In this document: positions 21,520-30,425 of the stretch, one piece after another
Position numbering within the stretch: the first letter of the stretch is position 1
How the letters are laid out: each line of letters starts with the position of its first letter
Assembly: GCF_032922745.1 (NCBI RefSeq)
Contig: NZ_CP136693.1
Location: forward strand, 1 to 64,000
Direction of reading: 5' to 3'
DNA: 64,000 bases
Source: Marinobacter salarius
GTDB taxonomy: Bacteria; Pseudomonadota; Gammaproteobacteria; Pseudomonadales; Oleiphilaceae
The notes under the pieces: model-generated
Databases searched by the model: none
What the model saw: the letters and a program-made list of their open reading frames with translations, nothing else
What the model was told of the DNA's origin: nothing
Program-made: the position numbers and the translations under genes

Positions 21520-22107
21520 TCATTCTTTCACACGCTCGGCCTGCGGAAAAAGTTCCGGACGCTCAAGTAACTTTTCCCGCAGGGCGGCCCGACAACGATG
21601 GACTCTCGACTTCACCGTGCCAACCGGTATTTCAAGCACCTGAGCAATATCTTCCTGGCTCCAGCCATCCACATCGTGCAGCAGCATCAACGTGCGCCGA
21701 TCCGGCGACAGAGTCTGAATAATCTCATCCATAACGGGCTTCAAGCGTTCGGAACTGATCTGTTCACTGAGGTCGGGAATATCCGCGGCGTATGAGTCTA
21801 AAAAGGAGGACTGCTGTTCCGGCTCTGCTACATCGCTAACAGGCCTGTCGGCACGACGTCCTTTGCGACGGACCTGATCAATAAAGTGCCGGTACAACAC
21901 GCGATTCAACCATGGCCTCAATTGCTCCACTGATTCCAGTTCCGAGAGACGGGGATACAGCTTCAAGACCACATCCTGAACCAAATCCTCTGCGTCCTGT
22001 TGCTGCCCGGCCAAACGATACGCAAACCGGTACATAGCCTCCAAATGCGGCTGCACCAGTTTCTCAAATCGCTTGGCCCGGGAGGCGTTAAAGGAAAGTA
22101 AAGCCAA
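21520..22107 (-). CDS. ECF-type RNA polymerase sigma factor
   Basis: Alternative sigma factor with region 2 (YRFAYRLAGQQQDAEDLVQDV, about residues 25-95) and region 4 (GWSQEDIAQVLEIPVGTVKSRVHR, about 140-185). There is no region 3 and no large C-terminal extension. It is first in a three-gene operon with the zinc anti-sigma factor and a secreted protein. The start is uncertain: I use a TTG at 22107, which gives a 195-residue protein of normal ECF size. A TTG at 22161 would add 18 basic residues with no ribosome-binding site. Confidence 0.9.
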   Translation of the reverse strand: MALLSFNASRAKRFEKLVQPHLEAMYRFAYRLAGQQQDAEDLVQDVVLKLYPRLSELESVEQLRPWLNRVLYRHFIDQVRRKGRRADRPVSDVAEPEQQSSFLDSYAADIPDLSEQISSERLKPVMDEIIQTLSPDRRTLMLLHDVDGWSQEDIAQVLEIPVGTVKSRVHRCRAALREKLLERPELFPQAERVKE

Positions 22108-22245
22108 AACTGGTACTCGTCTGATTAATCGCGCAAAAAGAGGGCGCAGTTTACAACACAATCCGCACGTAAGTATTGGCCCAAAACCAAACCACCGATC
22201 AAAGTCGAATCAGCCGTACCATGAGCAACAGTATCCAGACCCCAT

Positions 22246-22272
22246 GGAACGGCTGCAGACACTTCAGCGTTA
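22246..22272 (+). promoter_or_regulatory. candidate ECF-type promoter of the DUF4382 gene
   Basis: GGAAC and CGTTA are separated by 17 bp, the shape of many ECF sigma promoters, 62 bp before the DUF4382 lipoprotein ATG. The divergent sigma gene nearby is the obvious candidate to use it. I found no matching GGAAC upstream of the sigma gene itself, so autoregulation is not supported. Confidence 0.4.
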
Positions 22273-22334
22273 TGCACTTGTGGCCACCCAACATTTCTTC
22301 AACCGGCCCGTGTCTTTCCTAAAGGAGGTTTGCA

Positions 22335-23240
22335 ATGAATCAGTCTCTCAAATACCTGACAGTACTTGGCTTTACCGGGGCACTGACTGCCTGTGGCGGG
22401 GGCGATGACAGTAGCAGCCTCAGTAGAGGGGAAACAGGCAGCGTAAGCGTCGGACTGACCGATGCACCGGTAGACAGCGCCCAGCAAGTAAACATTGAGG
22501 TTACCGCGCTGGTACTTCAACCTTCAGACGGCGAACGTCGCAGGTTTGAGCTGGAACTCCCCGCACCGGTCAATCTTCTCGACCTGCAGGGAGGTTCATT
22601 TGAAAGCCTCGTCACTGATGAGGAAGTTCCGGCTGGCAACTACAACTGGATGCGAATCGAACTCGGCGACGACAACACCGTCCTTCTTGATGACGGAAGC
22701 TCTCACATCCTTACCACTCCATCTGCAAGAGGCGTGCAGACATCAGGATTTACCGTTCCTGCCGGAGGTGAAGTTAGCCTTACCATCGACTTCGATGTCC
22801 GAAAGTCACTGGTTAACCCTGTCGGGCAGGACAGCTATCGACTCAAGCCGGTACTCAGGCTTGTCGACAACTCAGAGGTCGGTACTATCGAGGGAACCGT
22901 AGCTGGCGAACTGATTACTCAGGAATGCGGTGACGTAATGACCCCGGAATTTGCAGGCAACGTCTACGTTCATGAAGGTTCAGATGCCGTGCCTGACGAC
23001 ATTGGCAGCGAAAACGAACCGCTGGTTGTTGCTCCGGTCGACGAAAACGGAACCTATACCTACACCGCCGCTTTCATTCCGGCTGGCGAGTACACCGTGA
23101 GCTATACCTGCGGGGATGACCTGATCGAAGATGATCAGGAACAGCCTTCAGACGATGAAATCGCGTTCGTCGGTGCCCAAAACGTGACGGTAATAGCCGG
23201 TGAAACTGCAACGGCTGACTTTGAAATCCAATCACCGTAA
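22335..23240 (+). CDS. DUF4382 domain-containing lipoprotein
   Basis: A 301-residue exported lipoprotein. The lipobox LTAC places the lipidated cysteine at residue 20, followed by a Gly/Asp/Ser linker. A DUF4382 beta-sandwich spans about 35-185 (GSVSVGLTDAPVDSA), and a second carboxypeptidase-regulatory-like beta domain about 190-300. Function is unknown; DUF4382 proteins are often surface or adhesion-related. A perfect AGGAGGT ribosome-binding site suggests strong translation. It is divergent from the ECF operon and may be its target. Confidence 0.88.
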   Translation: MNQSLKYLTVLGFTGALTACGGGDDSSSLSRGETGSVSVGLTDAPVDSAQQVNIEVTALVLQPSDGERRRFELELPAPVNLLDLQGGSFESLVTDEEVPAGNYNWMRIELGDDNTVLLDDGSSHILTTPSARGVQTSGFTVPAGGEVSLTIDFDVRKSLVNPVGQDSYRLKPVLRLVDNSEVGTIEGTVAGELITQECGDVMTPEFAGNVYVHEGSDAVPDDIGSENEPLVVAPVDENGTYTYTAAFIPAGEYTVSYTCGDDLIEDDQEQPSDDEIAFVGAQNVTVIAGETATADFEIQSP

Positions 23241-23253
23241 AACTGAACAACAG

Positions 23254-23280
23254 GTTGGGCTCATTTCAGGAGCCCAGCTT
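23254..23280. terminator. candidate terminator between convergent genes
   Basis: TGGGCTC and GAGCCCA form a stem around a six-base loop in the 61-bp gap between the convergent DUF4382 and lpoP-like genes. There is no long T-tract on either side, so efficiency is doubtful. Confidence 0.45.
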
Positions 23281-23301
23281 AATGCAGACGGTGGATCAAG
23301 C

Positions 23302-23877
23302 CTACAAAGCGGACGCACGCGCCTCAGCCTGATCCGCCCCAGCCACATTACCCCTGGCACGCCGGATATCCGCCAGCAGCAGCCATCCCGAGCGCTGCAA
23401 TGACGAATTGCTGCCCGCCAGAGACAATCCTTTCAGGGTGAACTGCTCCGCCGACCCCAGTTGATCCAGTGCCACGTAGGCTTGCGAGAGCTTGAAGTAC
23501 ACCTGCGCCGAGCGTGGAGCGATCCGCTGCGCACGCTCCAGTTGCGCCACGGCAGCCTGGGTCTCGCCAGACGCCATCAGGCTGTCCGCCCGCTGGATAA
23601 GGCTTCGTGCTGCCGGTGACAGAGCGTCTCCTTCATCCTGGTAGCTGGGGGCCGTGCGTTCTGGCTGTCGCACCGGTTGATCAGGCTGCTCGCTTTTACG
23701 TTCAACCCGCGGTTCGTCACGCGGCTCACTGGTTTGTGGCGGTTGGGGTGCCTCGTCAGGGGATGACCTATCACCGGCTGGCACATAAATGGAGCCACCG
23801 CCCGGGCCAGAGGCGCAACCGGCCACCGTCAGCGACAAAGCCAATAAACCAGCGTATTTAAACGTGTTCGATTTCAT
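23302..23877 (-). CDS. lpoP: TPR lipoprotein, LpoP-like activator of PBP1b
   Basis: Outer-membrane lipoprotein of 191 residues. The lipobox VAGC sets the lipidated cysteine at residue 21. A Pro/Glu/Arg-rich spacer (about 25-85) could cross the periplasm, and two TPR-like repeats follow (ETQAAVAQLERAQRIAP, AQVYFKLSQAYVALDQLG). In P. aeruginosa the TPR lipoprotein LpoP, encoded next to the PBP1b gene, activates that synthase. Here the start codon overlaps the mrcB stop by 4 bp, so the pair is translationally coupled. The name rests on architecture and neighbourhood. Confidence 0.82.
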   Translation of the reverse strand: MKSNTFKYAGLLALSLTVAGCASGPGGGSIYVPAGDRSSPDEAPQPPQTSEPRDEPRVERKSEQPDQPVRQPERTAPSYQDEGDALSPAARSLIQRADSLMASGETQAAVAQLERAQRIAPRSAQVYFKLSQAYVALDQLGSAEQFTLKGLSLAGSNSSLQRSGWLLLADIRRARGNVAGADQAEARASAL

Positions 23878-26198
23878 TGAAAGAGTCCTTCAAACCAGCC
23901 CCGTATCCGCCGCTCGATATTACCTCCGCAGGAAACCTCCATATCAGGCTCACTGCCGGTGATGAACGGTACGAGGCGTGCATTGTCACAATGTTCTTCT
24001 GTCAGGGCGACTTCGCCGGGATTGACCCAGAGGTACTCTACGCCATCCGGCACCACCGGCGAGAAGCCGTGCTGCGGCACCTGGCTCATAAACCGGGACC
24101 ACACCGGTAACGCGCCGGTGGCACCGGTCAGAGACGTTGGGCCGTTGTCGTCCCGGCCGACCCAGGTCACCGCCAGCAAGTCGCCGCTGAAACCGGCAAA
24201 CCAGGAATCGCGGCCATCATCGGTGGTTCCGGTCTTCCCTGCAAGCGAGAGCTCCCTGGGCACGGTGCGGTACGCGGAACGCCCGGTGCCTTCCTGCATG
24301 GTTTCCTGCATAACATACTGGACAAGATGTACCGCGGCGGGATCCGCTACCTGATCCACTTTCAGGCTATAGCGCGACAGGGCCTCGCCTTGCGCATCGG
24401 TGACCTGCCGGATGGTTCTCAGGGGCGTATTGAAACCGGAGGTAGCCAGCCCCTGATAGATCTGGGCGACCGTTACCGGCGTCATGGAGACTGAGCCCAG
24501 TAACATTGAGGGGTACTCTGAAATACCGCCGGGAACGCCAAATCCCTGCAAGGTAGACTTCACAGCGCCGATACCCACATCCAGCCCTACACGCACAGTA
24601 GGCAGGTTATACGACTGGGAGAGCGCCTTGTGCAGGGGCACCTCGCCGCGCTGTTCCTTATCGTAGTTTTCCGGCTCCCAGCGGCGTCCGTCGTCGAACA
24701 CCAGGGAGAAGCCCTTGTCCTCGACAGGCGTGATCAGGGTATACCGATCCGGGTTCTGCAACGCCGCCAGGTAAACGAACGGCTTGACCAGGGAGCCAAT
24801 AGGACGACTCGCATCCACGGCGCGATTGAAACCGGCGTATTTCGGGTCACGCCCACCAACCAGGGCCAACACTTCTCCACTGTCCCGCGAGGTCACTACC
24901 ATGGCGGATTCCAGCGTGGTATCGGAACGCCCCTCCATTCGCCCGAGCATATCCTTGACGGCAAATTCCGCCGCATACTGGATCGCGGGGTTCAGGGTGG
25001 TGAAGATGCGAAGCCCCTCACTCTGCAGATCTTCCTGCTTGTAATCCCTGGCCAGGTGACGGCGAACCAGATCGATGTAGGCCGGGTATCGGTTTTCAGA
25101 GTACGAGGCCTGATTCGTAACTCCCAACGGCTGGGCACGGGCCCTGGCGGCGTCCTCTTCGCTGATGAGATTGGTTTCGGCCATCACATCAATGACCAGG
25201 TTGCGACGGGACAAGGCACGCTCCGGATGGCGCCGGGGGTTATAGTAGCTCGGCCCCTTCACCAGGCCGACCAACAAGGCGATCTGATGGGCTTGAAGAT
25301 CACGAATTGACTCGCCGAAATAGAACTGGCTGGCCAGCCCGAACCCGTGAATGGCTCGTGTACCTGCCTGCCCCACGTACACCTCGTTGACGTAGGTTTC
25401 CAGTATGTCGTTCTTTTCGTAATGGAGTTCCAGCAGCAGCGACATCAGGGCTTCGTTGCCCTTGCGCAACAAGGTCTGATCCCGGGTCAGGAAGAAGTTC
25501 TTTACCAACTGCTGGGTCAGTGTGCTGCCCCCCTGCACGATCTGCCCGGCCCGGATATTGGCCAGCATTGCCCTGCCAATCGATAGTGGGGCGATCCCGA
25601 CATGGTCATGGAAATTGCGGTCTTCAACGGCCAACAGAGTATCGGTGAAAAGTTCAGGCACATTCGCAAGCTGCACCAACACCCGATCTTCCTTGTGGGC
25701 GGGATAGATACCGCCAATCTGGGCCGGTGCCAGGCGCACAATCGGCGAAGGATCGCCCGACAGTACCCGGAAATCCTGTACCTGGTCGCTGTATATGTTG
25801 AGCGACAGGCGCCTACGAGGTTCCAGCCCGTCAGTAAACAAAAAGCCCCGCGTGCTGATAATGAAGTGGCCGCCATTGCGGCGATAGGTACCTGCCTGGC
25901 TGCCATCCCCGGCACGGTAGCCGGACAGTTCAAGCTCCCGCTGCAGCGCGCCTGAGCTGACGCTCGCGCCGTCATACAGCTCCAGTGGTCTCGCATAGAC
26001 TCGAGACGGCACTTCAAATCGACGGCCTTCAAAGCGGGAAGTGACCACCGCATCCAGGTAGACCATCCAACCGGCGAGCAGCACCACGCCGATAAAAAAG
26101 ACGCGCAGAAACAGGCGCCAGAACCAGGGCCGGCGGGCAGACTTACCCTTGCGGGTGTTCTTCTTGGGCGATTTCCGGGGGGAAGCAGATTTTTTCAT
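23874..26198 (-). CDS. mrcB: penicillin-binding protein 1B
   Basis: Bifunctional inner-membrane peptidoglycan synthase of 774 residues. A basic cytoplasmic tail and one helix (about 24-48) lead to the UB2H-like region. Glycosyltransferase motifs follow: EDRNFHDH at 202-209 and GGSTLTQQLVKN at 233-244. The transpeptidase has SLVK at 479-482, SYN at 539-541 and KTG at 665-667, so both active sites are intact. The start at MKKSASP is 14 codons inside a longer open frame; this removes an atypical N-terminus. The lpoP-like gene overlaps its end. Confidence 0.96.
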   Translation of the reverse strand: MKKSASPRKSPKKNTRKGKSARRPWFWRLFLRVFFIGVVLLAGWMVYLDAVVTSRFEGRRFEVPSRVYARPLELYDGASVSSGALQRELELSGYRAGDGSQAGTYRRNGGHFIISTRGFLFTDGLEPRRRLSLNIYSDQVQDFRVLSGDPSPIVRLAPAQIGGIYPAHKEDRVLVQLANVPELFTDTLLAVEDRNFHDHVGIAPLSIGRAMLANIRAGQIVQGGSTLTQQLVKNFFLTRDQTLLRKGNEALMSLLLELHYEKNDILETYVNEVYVGQAGTRAIHGFGLASQFYFGESIRDLQAHQIALLVGLVKGPSYYNPRRHPERALSRRNLVIDVMAETNLISEEDAARARAQPLGVTNQASYSENRYPAYIDLVRRHLARDYKQEDLQSEGLRIFTTLNPAIQYAAEFAVKDMLGRMEGRSDTTLESAMVVTSRDSGEVLALVGGRDPKYAGFNRAVDASRPIGSLVKPFVYLAALQNPDRYTLITPVEDKGFSLVFDDGRRWEPENYDKEQRGEVPLHKALSQSYNLPTVRVGLDVGIGAVKSTLQGFGVPGGISEYPSMLLGSVSMTPVTVAQIYQGLATSGFNTPLRTIRQVTDAQGEALSRYSLKVDQVADPAAVHLVQYVMQETMQEGTGRSAYRTVPRELSLAGKTGTTDDGRDSWFAGFSGDLLAVTWVGRDDNGPTSLTGATGALPVWSRFMSQVPQHGFSPVVPDGVEYLWVNPGEVALTEEHCDNARLVPFITGSEPDMEVSCGGNIERRIRGWFEGLFQ

Positions 26199-26329
26199 GC
26201 CGGGATTATAACGAATCCGGGCGTCGGTACGGCAGGTCATCCGTGTGTTATTTCTGTAATCTGCCCGTTTTGCTCGTTATGATGGGGGCGATAAAAATCA
26301 ACGAGTTCAAGGAACCCAAGGAGAGAGCC

Positions 26330-27907
26330 GTGAGCGACGCACCTTCCGACAACCTGATTCTGGCACTGCAGAATCCGGCGCTGTATGACCACCCGGTGAA
26401 AGACTTTCAGGTTATCGAAACGCACATCTCATGGGTCATCCTGACCGGCGACTATGCCTACAAAATCAAGAAGCCGATGGACTTCGGCTTTCTCGACTTC
26501 TCGACCCTGGCGCGGCGCAAGCATTTTTGCGAAGAGGAATTGCGGCTGAATCGGCGTCTCGCCAACAATCTATACCTCGACGTAGTGCCCATCACCGGCT
26601 CGACCGAGGCTCCGGCACTCGGTGGCGAGGAGGACGCGTTCGAGTATGCCATTCGCATGCGCCAGTTCGACCAGAACGAACTGTTTGACGTGCGACAGGA
26701 AAACAGCAAACTCACGCCTGAGCTGCTCACCAGCCTCGCGCGGCAGGCCGCGGACTTCCACAACAGCCAACCACCGGTTGAATCCGGCAAACCACTGGGA
26801 ACGCCGGAAGCAGTCTTCGCTGCGATGCAGGAAAACTTCGACCAGATCCGCCCGATGATTGACGATGACGTGCTCCTGCTTCAGCTCGACAACCTGGAGC
26901 AATGGACCCGCAGCACCTTTGAGCGCCAATCGGCCCTGATTTCCGAGCGCTACGAGGGCGGATTTGTACGGGAGTGCCATGGCGACCTGCATCTGGCAAA
27001 TATCACAATCTATGACGGCGACGTGACAGTATTCGATTGCATCGAGTTCAGTGAGCCCTTCCGCTGGATTGACGTGATCAACGACCTGGCGTTCCTGCTG
27101 ATGGACCTGGAGTCCCGCCGTGAGCCCGAGCTGGCGAACCTGGTATTGAATACCTACCTGGAATACCGGGGTGACTTCGAGGCCCTGTCGCTGCTGCCCC
27201 TCTACAAGGCCTACCGCGCCATGGTCCGCGCCAAGATTGCCCTATTCACTCTCGGCAACCCATCGCTGACCGACTCCGAGCGGGAAGGCCTGATGCAGCG
27301 CTATCGTGATTACGCCCAACTGGCGGAAGACTACAGCGCCATACCCAACCCTTATCTACTGGCCACCACCGGGCTCTCCGCCAGTGGCAAATCCTGCGTC
27401 AGTGGCTCCATGGCGGCGGAATTGGGGCTGATCCGGCTGCGCTCGGACGTGGAGCGCAAGCGACTCTTTGGCCTGGGCCCGCTGGACCAGAGCAAATCCC
27501 CGACCGGTGAGAAGCTGTACACCAAAGAAGCCAACCAGCGCACCTATGAGCGCCTGGCCGAACTGGCCGGCGCCTTGCTGACCAGCGGCCTGCCGGTCAT
27601 CGTAGACTCTGCCTGCCTGAAACAGTCCGAGCGGGAGATGATGGCGGACGTGGCGGAGAGCCGGGGCATGCCGTTCGCTCTCCTGCACTGCGAAGCGCCC
27701 CTGGAAAGCCGTAAGGAATGGGCTCGCAACCGCTCAGGTGATGCCTCCGAAGCCACCGAAGAATTCCTGGAAGAACAGGAAGCCTGGCTTGAGCCTCTTA
27801 CCACCGAGGAAAAAACCCACACCATTCACCTGTATACCGACCAGGAACATGTGGGGGAGGCGGTCGCAGACCGAATCCGCCAACATTTTGGCCTTCCCGG
27901 GATGTAA
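26330..27907 (+). CDS. two-domain protein: APH-like kinase plus AAA ATP-binding domain
   Basis: A 525-residue cytoplasmic protein. The N-terminal half (about 30-330) is an aminoglycoside-phosphotransferase-like kinase with CHGDLHLANI and the metal-binding DCIEF. The C-terminal half (about 340-520) is a P-loop NTPase with GLSASGKS. The substrate is unknown; neither a resistance nor a metabolic role can be assigned. The start is GTG with AAGGAG six bases upstream; the frame is open for 29 more codons but lacks a site. It converges with sfsA. Confidence 0.88.
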   Translation: MSDAPSDNLILALQNPALYDHPVKDFQVIETHISWVILTGDYAYKIKKPMDFGFLDFSTLARRKHFCEEELRLNRRLANNLYLDVVPITGSTEAPALGGEEDAFEYAIRMRQFDQNELFDVRQENSKLTPELLTSLARQAADFHNSQPPVESGKPLGTPEAVFAAMQENFDQIRPMIDDDVLLLQLDNLEQWTRSTFERQSALISERYEGGFVRECHGDLHLANITIYDGDVTVFDCIEFSEPFRWIDVINDLAFLLMDLESRREPELANLVLNTYLEYRGDFEALSLLPLYKAYRAMVRAKIALFTLGNPSLTDSEREGLMQRYRDYAQLAEDYSAIPNPYLLATTGLSASGKSCVSGSMAAELGLIRLRSDVERKRLFGLGPLDQSKSPTGEKLYTKEANQRTYERLAELAGALLTSGLPVIVDSACLKQSEREMMADVAESRGMPFALLHCEAPLESRKEWARNRSGDASEATEEFLEEQEAWLEPLTTEEKTHTIHLYTDQEHVGEAVADRIRQHFGLPGM

Positions 27908-27908
27908 A

Positions 27909-27934
27909 GCGCCTGAAGTAACCAACTCAGGCGT
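27909..27934. terminator. possible bidirectional hairpin between kinase gene and sfsA
   Basis: CGCCTGA and TCAGGCG pair across a ten-base loop exactly between the two convergent stop codons, running into the last codons of sfsA. No T-tract follows, so this is a weak terminator candidate. Confidence 0.35.
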
Positions 27935-28655
27935 CCAGAATAACCGGCACGGCCTCACCTAGCGAGATATCGCCATCCGGCCCTTGCGGGCCGGAAAGCT
28001 CCGCCCTATATGCCAGCAGCTCAACGCCGGCCGCCTTTGCCTCACGAAGCAGCACACCGTAGGCGCTGTCGATATGGTCGGCGGACCGCACGCTGTCGAT
28101 GCCGGTGTGATTGACCACAAAAAACAGCACCGCACGCTCGCCTGCCCTGGCCTGCGCCATCAGTTCCCGCAGGTGTTTCTGGCCACGGGAGGTTACGGCA
28201 TCGGGGAAAAAGCCCTGCCCGTCCTCACATAGGGTCACATTTTTTACCTCAACCCAGGCATCCGGATGATGCTCGTGACCTGACAGGTGTAGATCGATCC
28301 GACTTTTCTCTGTGCCGTAACGCACTTCTGCCCTGCAGGTCTGGTAGGCGGCAAGCTCCGGAACGCCCCCATTTTCAATGGCTTCACGGGCCTGCGCGTT
28401 CGGTCGCGCCGTGTTGATGCAGGCCACCTCGCCCGGAGTAGTTTCAACCAGCTCCCAGGTATACTTCAGCTTGCGCTTGGGATTGTCACTGGTACTCAGC
28501 CATACCCGGGCATCCTGGGGCTGACACCCCAGCATGGAGCCCGTGTTGGGACAATGAGCAATGACCTCACTGCCATCCGGCAACCGGACATCAGCCAGGA
28601 ACCGCTTGTAGCGCCGTATTAGCCGGCCTTCGATCAATGGTGCGGGCAACTTCAT
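27927..28655 (-). CDS. sfsA: DNA/RNA nuclease SfsA family protein
   Basis: A 242-residue protein of the SfsA family, first described as a sugar-fermentation stimulation factor and later linked to nucleic-acid binding and nuclease activity. Visible family stretches are RRYKRFLADV near the N-terminus (OB-fold part), IAHCPNTGSM, and the PD-(D/E)xK-like core DAWVEVKNVTL. It is divergent from dksA, a neighbour it also has in enterobacteria. Confidence 0.93.
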   Translation of the reverse strand: MKLPAPLIEGRLIRRYKRFLADVRLPDGSEVIAHCPNTGSMLGCQPQDARVWLSTSDNPKRKLKYTWELVETTPGEVACINTARPNAQAREAIENGGVPELAAYQTCRAEVRYGTEKSRIDLHLSGHEHHPDAWVEVKNVTLCEDGQGFFPDAVTSRGQKHLRELMAQARAGERAVLFFVVNHTGIDSVRSADHIDSAYGVLLREAKAAGVELLAYRAELSGPQGPDGDISLGEAVPVILDA

Positions 28656-28830
28656 TTTGGTCTCCGTGCAAAAGTAGGCATCACAAGGCTGGCACCCCTG
28701 TGACTAATCTGCTATTTTCCGCAAATTCCCGTTTCAGGACGAATGCTTTTTCCAGGGTACAACCGGCCAGTATTCGCTGGTCGCCGGAAATATAGCGTTC
28801 TTGCGAAGTACAAACATGAGGCCGGGTTCA

Positions 28831-29271
28831 ATGGCAAATACTGCAGAACAACCACGCGAACGTTTTACCAACTTCACCCCTTATGAAATGAAGAAGGGTG
28901 AAGACTACATGAGTGCGGAAATGCTGGAGCACTTCAAAAATCTGTTGCTGCAATGGAAGCAGGAGCTGATGGAAGAAGTGGACCGCACGATGCACCATAT
29001 GCAGGAAGACGCGGCAAATTACGCGGATCCCAGTGACCGCGCAACCCAGGAAGAAGAATTCAGCCTGGAGTTGAGAACACGTGATCGCGAACGCAAACTG
29101 ATCAAGAAGATTGACCAGACCATCGACCGCATCGACAAGGACGACTACGGCTTCTGCGACCAGTGCGGCGTTGAGATCGGTATCCGTCGCCTCGAGGCAC
29201 GGCCAACCGCGACATTGTGCATCGACTGCAAGACCCTCGCTGAAATTCGCGAGCGCCAGACTGGCATCTGA
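28831..29271 (+). CDS. dksA: RNA polymerase-binding transcription factor DksA
   Basis: Binds the RNA polymerase secondary channel and, with ppGpp, represses rRNA promoters and activates amino-acid operons. The 146-residue protein has the coiled coil (about 30-110) with the tip motif DPSDRA and the four-cysteine zinc finger CDQC ... CIDC. ATG at 28816 is also possible; I chose 28831, nine bases after GAGG. gluQRS follows after 54 bp, the classical pair. The rRNA promoters in this window are plausible targets. Confidence 0.96.
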   Translation: MANTAEQPRERFTNFTPYEMKKGEDYMSAEMLEHFKNLLLQWKQELMEEVDRTMHHMQEDAANYADPSDRATQEEEFSLELRTRDRERKLIKKIDQTIDRIDKDDYGFCDQCGVEIGIRRLEARPTATLCIDCKTLAEIRERQTGI

Positions 29272-29325
29272 TCCCAGGCCTTTGAGTATGCCGGCTCCCG
29301 AACCCGGGGCCGGTATTCGCCAGCC

Positions 29326-30198
29326 ATGACTGATTCCCATTATCGCGGTCGATTTGCGCCGTCTCCAACCGGGCCTCTGCATTTTGGCTCCCTGGTCACC
29401 GCGGTTGCCAGCTACCTGGAGGCTCGTAGTCACAATGGTACCTGGTTGGTGCGGATTGAAGACCTTGACCCCCTACGGGAATCCCCCGAAGCCACCCAGC
29501 GGATATTGGAGAGCCTGGACGCCCACGGCCTGCACTCTGACGAACCAGTGCGCTTTCAGTCAGAACGCCACGCCCACTACCGCACATTGATCGACCAGTT
29601 ACTCTATCAAGGGCTGGCCTATCGCTGTGCCTGTTCACGAAAGCAACTGCGGGAAAATGATGGGCGCCATCCGGAGCACTGTCGTGAAGGGAAGGCCGAA
29701 CCGGGAGAACGTCCGTTCGCTGTCCGCTTTGCCCTTCACGACGAGCGCAGCGAGTGGCACGACCAATTACTGGGCCCGCAACTGCAGAAGGTAGACGCCG
29801 AACTGGACGATCCGGTCATCCTGCGCAAGGAAGGCTTCTACGCCTACCAACTGGCGGTGGTTGCCGACGACGTCGACCAGAAAATCAGCCACGTCGTCAG
29901 GGGTTCCGACCTGTTGGACATGACCGCACCGCAACAGCAGATCTATCGTTCACTGGGCACTCCACCACCTCACTGGATGCACATTCCGGTTATTCTCAAC
30001 GCCGATGGTCAGAAGCTTAGCAAGCAAAACCACGCACCAGCCCTGGATGACCGGAAAGCGAAAGACAACCTGAAACAGGCCCTCGCCGCATTAGGACAGG
30101 ATCAACGTTTGTTGGCAGGGACATCAGACATCGGTACCCTGCTTGCCCGGGCCGCTGCCAACTGGGCGCCGGAGCGGATTCACCTGACAGCCCGGTGA
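29326..30198 (+). CDS. gluQRS: glutamyl-Q tRNA(Asp) synthetase
   Basis: Attaches glutamate to queuosine in the anticodon of tRNA-Asp. It is a 290-residue paralogue of the glutamyl-tRNA synthetase catalytic core without the anticodon-binding domain. RFAPSPTGPLHFGS holds the class I signature and KLSKQN the KMSKS-like loop; Cys/His residues near 100-120 (CACSRKQL, EHC) form the zinc site. It is downstream of dksA as in many proteobacteria. Confidence 0.95.
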   Translation: MTDSHYRGRFAPSPTGPLHFGSLVTAVASYLEARSHNGTWLVRIEDLDPLRESPEATQRILESLDAHGLHSDEPVRFQSERHAHYRTLIDQLLYQGLAYRCACSRKQLRENDGRHPEHCREGKAEPGERPFAVRFALHDERSEWHDQLLGPQLQKVDAELDDPVILRKEGFYAYQLAVVADDVDQKISHVVRGSDLLDMTAPQQQIYRSLGTPPPHWMHIPVILNADGQKLSKQNHAPALDDRKAKDNLKQALAALGQDQRLLAGTSDIGTLLARAAANWAPERIHLTAR

Positions 30199-30248
30199 AC
30201 GACGTGTTATAAACCTTTTCACAAGCGACAGTGCGGATATCATGCCTG

Positions 30249-30425
30249 ATGTATATCTACCGTCTGGTCTTCCTTCTGGTTCTGGCCATCTACATATTTT
30301 CTCCCAACATTCTTGACTGGTGGACGTCGCCCGGGAATGCCTGGTACAGCCCCTACGTTATCTGGGCCGGCCTGATTGCCATCGGCTTCTGGCTGGAATG
30401 GCGACGGGATCCCAATGAGTTTTAG
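30249..30425 (+). CDS. cbrX: small membrane protein CbrX
   Basis: A 58-residue protein with two hydrophobic helices (about 4-20 and 34-50) and a charged C-terminus. Sequence and place match the small ORF upstream of cbrA in Pseudomonas, called cbrX. Its last 11 bp overlap the cbrA start, so it probably couples cbrA translation. The frame could begin at a GTG 18 bp upstream; I use the ATG. No biochemical function is known. Confidence 0.85.
   Translation: MYIYRLVFLLVLAIYIFSPNILDWWTSPGNAWYSPYVIWAGLIAIGFWLEWRRDPNEF

Noticed and set aside
24630..25310. 226-codon plus-strand frame opposite mrcB
   Set aside because: It is antisense to the transpeptidase and glycosyltransferase parts of mrcB and shows no recognisable family.
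28681..28720. TGGCACC upstream of dksA as a possible sigma54 promoter
   Set aside because: The GC doublet expected 12 bp after the GG is absent.
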